Assembly (NCBI GenBank): GCA_003599345.1
Contig: QZJP01000049.1
Location: forward strand, 1 to 57,611
From: Bacillota bacterium
GTDB taxonomy: Bacteria; Bacillota; Sulfobacillia; UBA995; UBA9673
Direction: 5' to 3'
DNA: 57,611 bases
A program made the translations under genes and the position numbers. Below are positions 16,833-24,965 of this stretch, in pieces (position 1 is the stretch's first letter; each line of letters starts with the position of its first letter). Below the pieces are notes generated by a model. That model worked only from the letters and a program-made list of their open reading frames with translations. It ran no database searches and was not told the origin of the DNA.

Positions 16833-17647
16833 GTACAGCCGCTAGACCGGTTGTCAAGAGAGGCTCGACCGTGATGTCCCGGACGTTTCTTGTCGACACG
16901 TGGTGGGTCGCCTGGCGAGAGATGAAGCACTTCGTGGGGGAGCGCGTACGCGTCATCATGATCCTCGTCCAACCGTTCATCTGGCTCGTCCTCATGGGGA
17001 ACCTGTTCCAAAGGATGGCCATGCTCCCGGGCTTCCCGGCCAGGAGCTATCTCGACTACATGGCGCCCGGCGTCGTCACCATGGTCACGCTCTTCGGAGG
17101 TATCTTCGGCGGAATGACTATCGTCTGGGACCGCCGGCTGGGATACCTCAACAAACTCCTGGCGGCGCCGATAGCCCGGTCGGCCGTGGTCAGCGGCAAG
17201 ATGCTGGCTATAGGTATCCAGACCTCGGTGCAGGCGGCTATCATCTTCGGCATAGCCATGTTCATGGGCGTCACGTTCAAGACGGGAGTCCTGGGCGCGG
17301 TTATGGTCATTGCTCTGGCGGCCATTCTGAGCACGGTGTTCGCCGGCATCTCCCTATCGTTCGGCGCCGTGATAACATCCCATGAAGCCCTCATGGCCGT
17401 CATGAACTTCTTCACGATGCCGCTCATGTTCACGTCGAACGCGATGATGCCGCTTTCATTCATGCCGGGTTGGCTTCAAACGTTGGCAAAGATAAACCCG
17501 TTGAGCTACGCGATAAACCCGATGCGCTCGTTGTTCTTGACGGGCTGGCGGCCCGGGGAACTCATTCAAGGAGTGATCATCCTGAGTCTCGTCAGCCTGG
17601 CGCTGGGCGTCCTGGCGACTCGCCTTTTCAAGCGGTCGCTCGCCTGA
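16829..17647 (+). CDS. ABC-2 type exporter permease (DrrB-like)
   Basis: The start is GTG inside the GTGA overlap with the ATPase stop. The 272-residue protein has six predicted membrane segments, the ABC-2 coupling sequence FGGMTIVWDRRLGYLNKLLAAP and the C-terminal TLAKINPLSYAINPMRSL typical of DrrB/NodJ-like exporters. With the ATPase it should form a two-subunit drug or lipid exporter. The last gene of the marR operon. Confidence 0.92.
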   Translation: MSTAARPVVKRGSTVMSRTFLVDTWWVAWREMKHFVGERVRVIMILVQPFIWLVLMGNLFQRMAMLPGFPARSYLDYMAPGVVTMVTLFGGIFGGMTIVWDRRLGYLNKLLAAPIARSAVVSGKMLAIGIQTSVQAAIIFGIAMFMGVTFKTGVLGAVMVIALAAILSTVFAGISLSFGAVITSHEALMAVMNFFTMPLMFTSNAMMPLSFMPGWLQTLAKINPLSYAINPMRSLFLTGWRPGELIQGVIILSLVSLALGVLATRLFKRSLA

Positions 17648-17683
17648 GGGCGGATGCGCTCGCCTGCTGAAGGCGGATGCCCT
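17638..17683. repeat. Short imperfect tandem duplication after the permease gene
   Basis: GCTCGCCTGAGGGCGGATGC is followed at once by GCTCGCCTGCTGAAGGCGGATGC, a copy with a 3-base difference in length. It spans the stop codon of the permease gene. The remaining sequence up to rnpB shows no gene. Confidence 0.5.
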
Positions 17684-17839
17684 CGTTCGGCTGAGCGCGT
17701 CATGTCGCGCGGCGCCGCGGCCGGACTTCGCCCGCCACCGAGATGGGTAGAATAGTCGGGTGGACGAGGGCCTCGGAAAGGTATAGCATTGATGTGCGCT
17801 CATCCGGGATTTCGGGTTCGATGTCTACATCTTCCCACC

Positions 17840-17861
17840 TTGACAAAGCGCGACGTTGACA
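17840..17861 (+). promoter_or_regulatory. Tandem TTGACA boxes upstream of rnpB
   Basis: Two TTGACA hexamers (17840-17845 and 17856-17861) lie just before the RNase P RNA. Neither has a good -10 box at 17 bp (AAAATC and CATATT are the nearest), so which one drives rnpB is not clear. Confidence 0.35.
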
Positions 17862-17878
17862 AAATCGGCGTTCATATT

Positions 17879-18303
17879 GGGGCCGGGCACCAGGCCGGGC
17901 AATCGCGGGCGCAACGGCCGCAAGGTCTCGCTCGAGGAAAGTCCGGACTCCAAAGGGCAGGGTGCTGGGCAACTCCCAGTCGGGGCGACCCGAAGGAAAG
18001 TGCCACAGAAACATACCGCCGGCCGGGTCTACAGGCTTGATGACCGGACGCCAGGCAAACGTCTGGCAAGGTCAATGGATCCCTTGGCCCGTTCGGCAAG
18101 GGTGAAAAGGTGGTGTAAGAGACCACCGGCGGGCGGGCGACCGTCCGGCCAGGCAAACCCCACCCGGAGCAAGGCCAAATAGGAGGGGGATGACGCGGCC
18201 CGCGTACCCCTCGGGTTGGCTGCTTGAAACGACGGGTAACCGTCGTTCGAGACAGATGATTGCCCAAGACAGAATCCGGCTTACAGGTCCGGTATCCGGC
18301 CCC
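17879..18303 (+). ncRNA. rnpB: RNase P RNA, bacterial type A
   Basis: This is the catalytic RNA that removes 5' leaders from pre-tRNAs. Conserved blocks are plain: GAGGAAAGTCCGGACTCC near 17932, AGGGTGCTGGGCAACTCCCAG, GACCCGAAGGAAAGTGCCACAGAAA, and at the 3' end GATTGCCCAAGACAGAATCCGG. The ends were set by the P1 helix: GGGGCCGGGCACC at 17879 pairs with the segment ending GGCCCC at 18303 with one internal mismatch. The length is about 425 nt. The type A arrangement (rather than the Bacillus type B) is judged from the GGGTGCTGGGCAACTCCCAG region and should be confirmed with a covariance model. Confidence 0.95.
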
Positions 18304-18318
18304 CGTCTTCCTAGAAAC

Positions 18319-18359
18319 GGGCCACGTCTCGACGCGAACCGCGGCGTCGGATGTGGCCC
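18319..18359 (+). terminator. Hairpin terminator of rnpB
   Basis: GGGCCAC and GTGGCCC enclose a second stem CGACGC/GCGTCG, and the hairpin is followed by TTTA. It begins 16 bases after the RNase P RNA. The T run is short, as is usual in this GC-rich sequence. Confidence 0.6.
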
Positions 18360-18462
18360 TTTAGCATGTCCGCCGGGTGGAGGCGTGCCTAGCGGTCTCT
18401 CAGCGGGCTCCGGCCCGGACTCCGGGCGAGTGGCGGGTGCTTCCGGCCCGACCCGCGGGCCT

Positions 18463-19113
18463 TCAGCGGGCACCGGCGACGACCTCGAGGGCGACGCGTA
18501 CGGCCCGTTCCATCTCGCCGCGAGCCAGGCTCGGCGGGATGGGCTTCTTGCCTATCGCCTGCTCCGGCAGGTAGGGGACGTGGATGAACCCGGCCGCGGG
18601 CGGCGCCGGGCTAGGCCACGCCGTAGCCAGATGATGCATGAGCGCGTAGAATGCGAAGTTGCAGAGATAGGTCCCGGCCGAGTTGGAGATGAACGCCGGG
18701 AGTCCCTCGCTCTCGAGACTCGCCAGTATCGCCTGCAGCGGAAGCGTGGAGAAGTAGGCGGGAGGGCCGCCGGCCAAGACTGGGGCCTCAACCAGCTCCT
18801 GACCTGAGTTGTCCCGGCCGTTGGCCGCGTTGATGGCGACCCGCTCGAGACCGAAGGCCGGGTACCCCCCGGCTTGGCCGAGCATGACCACGGCCCCGAG
18901 GCCGGGCGTCCGCCCGACCTCGGCGATGAGTGTCTTGACGGCTCCGGCCCAGGTCACCGGAAGGACACAAGCCCGGACCTTGACGGCAGCCCTCGACGGC
19001 AGACCTCCTCGAGGCCTTATCGCGGCGCCGTCATGGCTCATCGCTATCTCGGCGGCGGGATTCAGTCTCTCTCCCCCGAAGGGCTCGAACCCTGTGACCA
19101 GTATGTGGCCCAC
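18463..19113 (-). CDS. pcp: Pyroglutamyl-peptidase I
   Basis: This cysteine peptidase (family C15) removes N-terminal pyroglutamate from peptides in the cytoplasm. The product of 216 residues has the usual length. The N-terminus VTGFEPFGGERLNPA is diagnostic, the glutamate lies in GLERVAINAANGRD, and the catalytic cysteine is in SAGTYLCNFAFYALMHH; a C-terminal GFIHVPYLPEQA carries the histidine. It follows the Rrf2 gene by 20 bp on the same strand, so they are probably co-transcribed. Confidence 0.95.
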   Translation of the reverse strand: MGHILVTGFEPFGGERLNPAAEIAMSHDGAAIRPRGGLPSRAAVKVRACVLPVTWAGAVKTLIAEVGRTPGLGAVVMLGQAGGYPAFGLERVAINAANGRDNSGQELVEAPVLAGGPPAYFSTLPLQAILASLESEGLPAFISNSAGTYLCNFAFYALMHHLATAWPSPAPPAAGFIHVPYLPEQAIGKKPIPPSLARGEMERAVRVALEVVAGAR

Positions 19114-19133
19114 GTCTCACGACTCCCGGGTCC

Positions 19134-19736
19134 CTACTTCCGGCGTCGCCTAGCTTCGTCGATGGGCCATTTGTCCCCTTCATGCCTGCGGGCTGCCCTG
19201 TGCGCGACGGACCGGCGACCTCGAACACGGGCGGCAAGCCCACGGTCCACGGCCGTCGCCGACTCCGCCAGGGCCCGTTCGACACCGTAGGAAGGCGAAC
19301 CCTGGGGGCCGAAAGCCACGTCGAGCAGGTGCTGCGCGCGAACCAGCTGCCCGATTGTGGTTCCGAACAGCGTGTCTGTGACCAGCCGGTGGGTCCGGTC
19401 CCAGAGCTTCCCGAGGGCGCACGCTCCCACCCGGAAGCAGGGCTGACCGCCGGTCCGGCAGGGCGAGGGTCTGAGCGGCCCTTCCACCGCCTCGAGCACC
19501 TGTCCCACGGCTATGGTTTCGGGGTCGGCCATGAGACTCACGCCGCCGTGGAGGCCGCTGGCGGTCGCAAGCCAGCCCTTTTTGCCCAAGGCCGCCACGA
19601 GCTGGGGAGCTAGTTTCGGCGGCAGGCCCTGGTTTTCGATGATCTGGCGGGTCGTTATCTGCGAGCGTGGGGGACGGGACGCGAGTTCCAGCAGGATGAG
19701 AACGGCGTACTCACCCTTTCTCGTGATAATCGGCAT
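19134..19736 (-). CDS. Rrf2-family regulator with IscR-like cysteines
   Basis: The N-terminal winged helix (ITRKGEYAVLILLELA, then ITTRQIIENQGLPPKLAPQLVAALGKKGWL) is that of the Rrf2 family. Cysteines at 93, 100 and 106 (CRTGGQPCFRVGAC) match in place and approximate spacing the cluster ligands of IscR (92, 98, 104), so a [2Fe-2S] cluster is likely. The C-terminal 60 residues are longer than in IscR and basic. It is followed by pcp; no iron-sulfur assembly genes are in the window. GGGAGGG precedes the ATG. Confidence 0.88.
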   Translation of the reverse strand: MPIITRKGEYAVLILLELASRPPRSQITTRQIIENQGLPPKLAPQLVAALGKKGWLATASGLHGGVSLMADPETIAVGQVLEAVEGPLRPSPCRTGGQPCFRVGACALGKLWDRTHRLVTDTLFGTTIGQLVRAQHLLDVAFGPQGSPSYGVERALAESATAVDRGLAARVRGRRSVAHRAARRHEGDKWPIDEARRRRK

Positions 19737-19756
19737 CGGGCAACCCTCCCGTGGAA

Positions 19757-19771
19757 ACCAACAAACTTGGT
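19757..19771. promoter_or_regulatory. Candidate Rrf2 operator
   Basis: ACCAACAAACTTGGT has perfect 5-bp arms around five bases, about 20 bases upstream of the Rrf2 start codon and just above its ribosome binding site. Autoregulation would fit the family, but no -35/-10 pair was identified with confidence. Confidence 0.4.
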
Positions 19772-19879
19772 GAGTGATAGGCCGTCACGAGAACACTACC
19801 ACGGTGGGGTTGTCCGGAAGTGGCGGTATGTGTCCAGGCCGACCGACAGCCGTCTCGGCTGGCGCGAACGCTGTCGACT

Positions 19880-20587
19880 CTACTCGGGGCAGGCCAGGCT
19901 CGACACCAGGTTCCAGTCGGGGTCGTAGAGCTGAACGGTCTCGAGGTGCCGCGACGCTAGAGCAAGGTCGGGCCACAGGAACACGCGGGCGACGTAGGGC
20001 GACGCCGCCGCGTAGGACCGGCAGACTTCCAGGGCGTTCGTCTCAATCATGAGGATACGTATCCCCCCGGCCGCCTCGCCGGCCGAGGCGGCCTGGTCTT
20101 GAGCGGCGGTCCCGGCCTCCAGCACCGTGCCTTCCGGGAACGTGAATTCGCGCCGGGCCGATGCGATGTAGAGGTGCCACCCCGCGAGGGAGAACCGTTC
20201 GGGGCTTGCCGGGTTTCCAAGGGCCTCCGCGCCCGGGCTTCCCCCCAGAAGCTCGACCCTGATGACGCCCGCTCCGAGGTCGGCTCGGGCCAGGAAGGGG
20301 ACGGAGTCGCCTGGGGTGAGAGGTTGCCCCTTTGTCACTAAGGCGCTGTCTTCCCTAGCCTCCGGCCCGGGCACGTCAACTCCGGACCCCGGTTCGGGGG
20401 CACCCGACCGCGGGTCACCCGACCGCGGGTCACCCTCCGCGGCGTCGGACGCCGCGTCTCCCGGCTCGAACCCCGTGGTCACGAACCCGGGCCCTAGCCG
20501 CGCCAGAAACGCCGCTGCCGAGCCTACGGTGAGAATGAGGACAACCGCCAGAACCCGGACCCTCACTCGACGTTCTTCGAACTCCAC
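19880..20587 (-). CDS. Membrane-anchored extracytoplasmic protein, unknown function
   Basis: The 235-residue protein starts at GTG and has one N-terminal membrane segment (VLAVVLILTVGSAAAFLA) after a basic stretch. A disordered Asp/Gly/Pro/Ser-rich region covers about residues 40-85 (includes a DPRSGDPRSG duplication), then a globular domain of about 150 residues with LYIASARREFTFPEGTVLEAG. That segment recalls lamin-tail-like domains, where a beta strand is followed by LPAGTVLEAG-type motifs, but the match is weak. Two cysteines are near the C-terminus. It has no close operon partner. Confidence 0.6.
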   Translation of the reverse strand: MEFEERRVRVRVLAVVLILTVGSAAAFLARLGPGFVTTGFEPGDAASDAAEGDPRSGDPRSGAPEPGSGVDVPGPEAREDSALVTKGQPLTPGDSVPFLARADLGAGVIRVELLGGSPGAEALGNPASPERFSLAGWHLYIASARREFTFPEGTVLEAGTAAQDQAASAGEAAGGIRILMIETNALEVCRSYAAASPYVARVFLWPDLALASRHLETVQLYDPDWNLVSSLACPE

Positions 20588-20749
20588 CGGCCGTGCGGCT
20601 CCTCTCAGGTACGGCTCTCTAAGATTGGCCGGTGGAATGAGGTTTTACTCCAAGCGGAAGGCGTGCCCCAGAAAGAGGAAGAATAGGCCCGCGTCCGGCC
20701 GACCCCAGAGGGTATGTGGGGGGTGCCTGGTCGTTGGGAGGGGAGCCAT

Positions 20750-21589
20750 GTGGCTCGGAAGCGAATCGGCTTGGCCCTCGGCGGCGGCGTGGCCAAGGGC
20801 CTGGCCCACATAGGGGTCATCAAAGCCCTCATGGAGCTGAACGTTCCAGTAGACTGCGTGGCGGGGACCTCGAGCGGCAGTATCGTCGGGGCCTTCCTGG
20901 CCGCGGGAATGGGACCCGACGAGATGCGGGCCATCGGCAGGAGAACCCGGTGGCGCGATGTCGTGAGACCGGTCGTGCCCAGGAACGGTCTTCTCGACTC
21001 GTCCCGGCTGGAGAAGCAGCTCATAGCGATCATGGGTGACCGCTTGATTGAGGATTTGGTCCTCCCTTTCGCCGCCATAGCCACCGACATCCAGGCCGCC
21101 AGGGAGGTCGTCATCACCAGCGGTCCCGTGGCCCGCGCCGTCAGGGCCAGCTGCTCCATACCCGGGTTCTTCACCCCCGTCGAGATCGACGGGCGGCTGC
21201 TCGTCGACGGTGGGGTCATAGACAACGTACCCGTGGGGGTTGCCCGTTCCCTAGGGGCCGACCTGGTCATAGCGGTCGACCTGACCACGCGGCCCGACGC
21301 GACTTCTTTCAGCCCCGGTATCTTCGGCATCATGCTGAGGGCTTATGAGATCCTGCTCCACGAGAAACGGCTCCAAGAGGTGCGCGGGGCCGACGTTCTC
21401 GTGCGCCCGCGAGTCGAACATCTGGGACCGGTGAAAATAGAAGCCGCGGATGAGTACATTAAGGCCGGCTGGGAAGCGACGATGGGGCAGCGGGATCTCC
21501 TGGCCGACCTGATGGAGAAGGCCAGGATTCGCCCGCTTCTCCGGTATCTCGACCCTCGGACTTGGGGATGGAGCCAGGCGCGGAGGTGA
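20750..21589 (+). CDS. Patatin-like phospholipase (RssA/NTE type)
   Basis: I place the start at GTG 20750, right after GGGAGGGGAGCC, rather than at 20714. The 279-residue protein has the oxyanion hole LALGGGVAKGLAHIGV, the nucleophile elbow GTSSG (Ser41) and the catalytic aspartate in LLVDGGVIDNVPV (about residue 151), forming the Ser-Asp dyad of patatins. It would hydrolyse acyl esters of phospholipids on the cytoplasmic side of the membrane. The stop codon lies within the ribosome binding site of the next gene, so the two are coupled. Confidence 0.92.
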   Translation: MARKRIGLALGGGVAKGLAHIGVIKALMELNVPVDCVAGTSSGSIVGAFLAAGMGPDEMRAIGRRTRWRDVVRPVVPRNGLLDSSRLEKQLIAIMGDRLIEDLVLPFAAIATDIQAAREVVITSGPVARAVRASCSIPGFFTPVEIDGRLLVDGGVIDNVPVGVARSLGADLVIAVDLTTRPDATSFSPGIFGIMLRAYEILLHEKRLQEVRGADVLVRPRVEHLGPVKIEAADEYIKAGWEATMGQRDLLADLMEKARIRPLLRYLDPRTWGWSQARR

Positions 21590-21595
21590 CTTTTC

Positions 21596-22165
21596 ATGGG
21601 CGGCGCGAGGCCGAGCGAGCCCGGCGGGCCCGGGCGGCGGAGAAGCATCGGCCCCTGGCTCTGGGCCGTCTTTGTCGCCGCGATGATGCTGGCCCTCATC
21701 AACTCCTACGGAAGGGCCATGGCCACCTTCGCCCAGGACCTCTGGGGGCCGGACCTGACCTACTACGACAACGGGACGCCGGTGCTGGCGAAACTCCACC
21801 GTCTCCCGGGGCCCGGTGATCCCGGGCAGGCCCCTGCCGGCACCGGCTGGCCCGAGACCGTACTACGCCCGGCTTGTTTCTACACCCTCAATCTCATGGG
21901 GCTGTCCGGGCCCGAGGGCGGGTTGTGGACGGCGTCTGTCGAGGGTGAGGGACTCGGGCAACGCCTGGTTGTACGGGCCACCGCCGGGGGGAACGTGGTC
22001 GGCCGGTACCGGGTGGTGGGAGGCCTTGAGGACACGGGGTTGGCGGTGGTGGAACTCGACGCCGGCCCGAACGGGCTGCACCTCATGGACGTCTTCCAGC
22101 CCCGAGAGGGTGCGGGTTGGTTCGTCATCCAGCCGTACCGCGTGGTCGATAAGGTGGGAGGCTAG
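21596..22165 (+). CDS. Single-pass membrane protein, unknown function
   Basis: The 189-residue protein begins six bases after GGAGGTGA and has a membrane segment at about residues 20-38 (WLWAVFVAAMMLALINS). The rest appears to be an extracytoplasmic beta-rich domain. The ribosome binding site contains the patatin stop codon, so it is very likely made together with the phospholipase and may act with it. I do not recognise the family. Confidence 0.7.
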   Translation: MGGARPSEPGGPGRRRSIGPWLWAVFVAAMMLALINSYGRAMATFAQDLWGPDLTYYDNGTPVLAKLHRLPGPGDPGQAPAGTGWPETVLRPACFYTLNLMGLSGPEGGLWTASVEGEGLGQRLVVRATAGGNVVGRYRVVGGLEDTGLAVVELDAGPNGLHLMDVFQPREGAGWFVIQPYRVVDKVGG

Positions 22166-22172
22166 CCGGGGG

Positions 22173-23072
22173 TCATCCCTTTGGCCTCCACCCGCCGGCC
22201 AGAACCGTCGCGGCCCCTACTTCGGCCCCGTAGATGACTATGAGGGCCACCACGTAGAACCACGCCAGCATCACTATCGGCGTGGTGACCGAACCGTAGA
22301 CCCAGGCGTAGGTCTCGAGACGGTCCGCGTACCACGCGAAGCAGACCTTGGCTCCCTCGAAGAGAGCGGTCGACACCAGCGCTCCCGGCCAGAGCCCGCG
22401 CCATGGAGGCCGGTCGCTCGGGACGAGCGCGTAGACGGCCAGGAAGACCGTCGCCGTCGCCAACGCCCCTCCGGTCCACAGGACCAGCCGCGCCGCTTCC
22501 GGTCCAAGCGGACCGAGAGTCGGGAGCGACCGCACCCGTTCCGTCAGGTGTAGGTATGTGGTGGCGAAGACCGAGGCCAGGAAGAGGATGCCCACCACGA
22601 GAACGACCGCCAGAGCTCTGAGCCGGCGCCAGACTCCGGCCAGGGACGCCGGTGCCGGCCCGCCCGCCGCACGCGGCGAGTCGCCCGTCGACCACACCGT
22701 GTCCAGCATCCGGCTGAGCGCCGCGAACACACCCGAAGCCGACCAGTAGAGAGTGACGGCCGCTGTCAGGCCGAGGGTCCCCCGGCTCGCCACCAACTGC
22801 ACCACTGTGTCCCGGAAGAGGTCCGCCGCGCCGGGCAGGAGCGCCGCGCCCGACGCTATCAGCCTCTGCGCCAGAGCCGAGACCGGCACGATGAAACCCA
22901 ATGCGGAAAGGAGGAGTAGGACGAGCGGGAACAGGGAGACGAGAGCGTAGAAGGCGAGGGCCGCGGCCCAGACCTGGCCGCCGCCCCGGACCAGTCTTCT
23001 GCCGGCTAGGGCCAGGATGCCGGCGGCCCGCACAACGGCCGCGGCCGGCCGGCGTGTCACGTGCTCGGTCAT
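22173..23072 (-). CDS. YihY/BrkB family membrane protein
   Basis: The 299-residue protein has six predicted membrane segments and the family pattern ALAFYALVSLFPLVLLLLSALG at the N-terminus and WVYGSVTTPIVMLAWFYVVALIVIYGAEV near the C-terminus. The family was once misannotated as RNase BN; its members are membrane proteins of unclear function, possibly in envelope integrity or transport. GGGGGGAGAG precedes the ATG. It is convergent with the gene before it. Confidence 0.93.
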   Translation of the reverse strand: MTEHVTRRPAAAVVRAAGILALAGRRLVRGGGQVWAAALAFYALVSLFPLVLLLLSALGFIVPVSALAQRLIASGAALLPGAADLFRDTVVQLVASRGTLGLTAAVTLYWSASGVFAALSRMLDTVWSTGDSPRAAGGPAPASLAGVWRRLRALAVVLVVGILFLASVFATTYLHLTERVRSLPTLGPLGPEAARLVLWTGGALATATVFLAVYALVPSDRPPWRGLWPGALVSTALFEGAKVCFAWYADRLETYAWVYGSVTTPIVMLAWFYVVALIVIYGAEVGAATVLAGGWRPKG

Positions 23073-23153
23073 GGACCGCTCTCCCCCCGAAGAGGGATGC
23101 TTCGAGTCCCGTAGAATGCCCCAGTCTGAGTCTGAGGGCGAGGCGATACGCGC

Positions 23154-24479
23154 TTGCTCCGAGCCATAAGCGAGTACCCCGGGATGATAAGGGCCTTCAG
23201 TCCCAACGCCCGGAGGTTCCTCCTTTTCACGGCCCTCAACTCCATCAGCTGGAGCGCCTTCAACCTGACGTTCAACCTATACATCCACAGCCTCGGCTAC
23301 AATCAGGACTTCATCGGCCTCCTGAACGGCCTGCCGTCAATCATCATCCTCGTCTGCGGCCTGCCCGTCGGCATGGCCGCGGACCGCTACGGCTATCTCC
23401 GCTTCCTCGTCATCGGCTCCGTCCTCACGGCCGCCTCGGCGTTCGGCTTGGGTCTCAGTTCGGCCCGGATGGCCCTCCTCGGGTTCTCGCTGGTCGGGGG
23501 ACTTGGGGGCACACTCTCCTGGGTCATCGGAGCCCCCATGATGATGGCCATTTCGACCAAAGAGGAGAGAGTCTTCCTCTTCTCGGTGCAATTCGCCTTG
23601 ATGATGGGGTCAGGCTTCCTCGGAAGCATGATGGCGGGGGCCCTGCCGGAGGTGGCCGGCCCCCTCATGGGTGTGGCCCCGACGGCCACGGCGCCGCTGC
23701 GCTTGACCTACCTCGTCGGCGCGTCCTTCAACCTCTTCGCCGTCATCCCCATCCTCCGCATGACCCAGGTTGCCGGCAACGGCCAGGCGGCGGCCGCGGG
23801 CGGTGACGGGCACCGCCCGCGCGCCCGGCCACTCCCCCAGTCGTGGCAAGAGTTCGGCCTGTTCATGAAGCTCCTCGGCCCGTCGGCTCTCATCTCGTTC
23901 GGGGCCGGGGCCATGGTCGTGTTCTTTCAGCTCTTCTTCAAACTGCGGTTCGGGCTCAACCCCGGCAGCATCGGGGTCCTCTTCGCGTTTTCGTCCGTGG
24001 TCACCGCAGCCGCCACCCTCGTCTCGCCGCTCCTGGCCAGGCGGCTCGGCCGGGTCCGGACCATCGTTCTCACCCAGATGACTTCGATTCCGTTTCTCCT
24101 GCTCTTGGCCTACTCGTTCAGCCTCCCGGCCGTCGTGGTGGCCTACTACATCCGGTCGGCCCTCATGAACATGTCCGGGCCGCTTCAGACGACGTTCGGC
24201 CTCGAGCAGGTGAGGGAGGAGCAGAGGGCGACGCTGACGAGTCTCTCGGCGATGCTGGGGAGCCTGGGACGGGGTGGGCTCGGGCCGATCGTCTCGGGCT
24301 ACTTGCAGGTGAAATCCGGGTTCTCGCTGGCCTTCACCATGACGACGGTGTGCTACGTCATAGGAACCCTATTGTTCTACCTCTTCTTCCGGAAGACCGA
24401 ACCCCTGCCGGCCCGCGGCGCCGGTGTCGGTGGCGCCCGTGCCGGCGGCGACCAGTCTACCTCGTACGGCCGATCTTAG
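23154..24479 (+). CDS. Major facilitator superfamily transporter
   Basis: The 441-residue protein has 12 predicted membrane segments. The loop between segments 2 and 3, GLPVGMAADRYGYLRFLVIG, is the MFS signature (G-x-x-x-D-R-x-G). A charged central loop lies near HRPRARPLPQSWQE. The TTG start at 23154 has GGGCGAGGCG upstream; ATG 23184 is possible. The last 37 codons overlap, on the opposite strand, the GerW-like gene. The substrate is unknown. Confidence 0.9.
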   Translation: MLRAISEYPGMIRAFSPNARRFLLFTALNSISWSAFNLTFNLYIHSLGYNQDFIGLLNGLPSIIILVCGLPVGMAADRYGYLRFLVIGSVLTAASAFGLGLSSARMALLGFSLVGGLGGTLSWVIGAPMMMAISTKEERVFLFSVQFALMMGSGFLGSMMAGALPEVAGPLMGVAPTATAPLRLTYLVGASFNLFAVIPILRMTQVAGNGQAAAAGGDGHRPRARPLPQSWQEFGLFMKLLGPSALISFGAGAMVVFFQLFFKLRFGLNPGSIGVLFAFSSVVTAAATLVSPLLARRLGRVRTIVLTQMTSIPFLLLLAYSFSLPAVVVAYYIRSALMNMSGPLQTTFGLEQVREEQRATLTSLSAMLGSLGRGGLGPIVSGYLQVKSGFSLAFTMTTVCYVIGTLLFYLFFRKTEPLPARGAGVGGARAGGDQSTSYGRS

Positions 24480-24782
24480 TGCGGAGACGAGCTCCGCGAG
24501 ACGCGGAGCCAAGGCGTCGTCGGTGACTGCGAGGAGCCCCCTGATTCGTTTGAGGTTCACCTCGCGGTCCCGGACGACGATGATGGCCACCGGGTCGAGG
24601 CTCAGGCCGGCGCCGATACCCGAGCGCGGGCCGGTCTCAAGACCCAGGAGGCCCGCCGATAGCCTAGCGACCGGGATGATGGTGACCCCCCCGGCTTCGA
24701 TGGGCGTCCCGAAGATGGCCTCGGTGGCGTGAGGCCCGGCAAGCCCGGGCCACAGGCTTTGTATGGTGTCGACCAGCGTCAG
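24369..24782 (-). CDS. GerW/YtfJ-like spore protein, probable CTG start (missed by ORF track)
   Basis: The track shows only the last 73 codons (from GTG 24590). The frame stays open upstream to a stop near 24860 and encodes, in order, LVDTIQSLW, FGTPIEAGGVTIIPVARLS, GIGAGLSLDPVAIIVVRD and VNLKRIRG. This matches the order in YtfJ/GerW sporulation proteins: a helix, then GDPVE..G..I.PVSKV, a glycine-rich loop, and PIAFLIV. No ATG, GTG or TTG occurs in frame before residue 66. The best start is CTG at 24782, eight bases after a perfect AGGAGG (24796-24791). That would give 137 residues; YtfJ of B. subtilis is about 150. An ATG that directly abuts the AGGAGG is in another frame. The 3' end overlaps the convergent MFS gene by 111 bp. 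YtfJ is a forespore protein linked to germination. Confidence 0.72.
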   Translation of the reverse strand: MTLVDTIQSLWPGLAGPHATEAIFGTPIEAGGVTIIPVARLSAGLLGLETGPRSGIGAGLSLDPVAIIVVRDREVNLKRIRGLLAVTDDALAPRLAELVSALRSAVRGRLVAAGTGATDTGAAGRQGFGLPEEEVEQ

Positions 24783-24965
24783 GAGGCATCCCTCCTGGTG
24801 CCCGAGAAGTCCGGGCCGGTTGAGCGGTGGCCCGGTCGCGCATCGGTGCTAGGATGCCCCGGGCGCGGCAGGCATACCCTTGCCTTCCAGGTCCGCCCAC
24901 GTGGGTGCCCTGGAGGCGCGGGCGAGCGTCTGGCGTGAACGGAGTACGTGAGCGGAGAGTGAACC

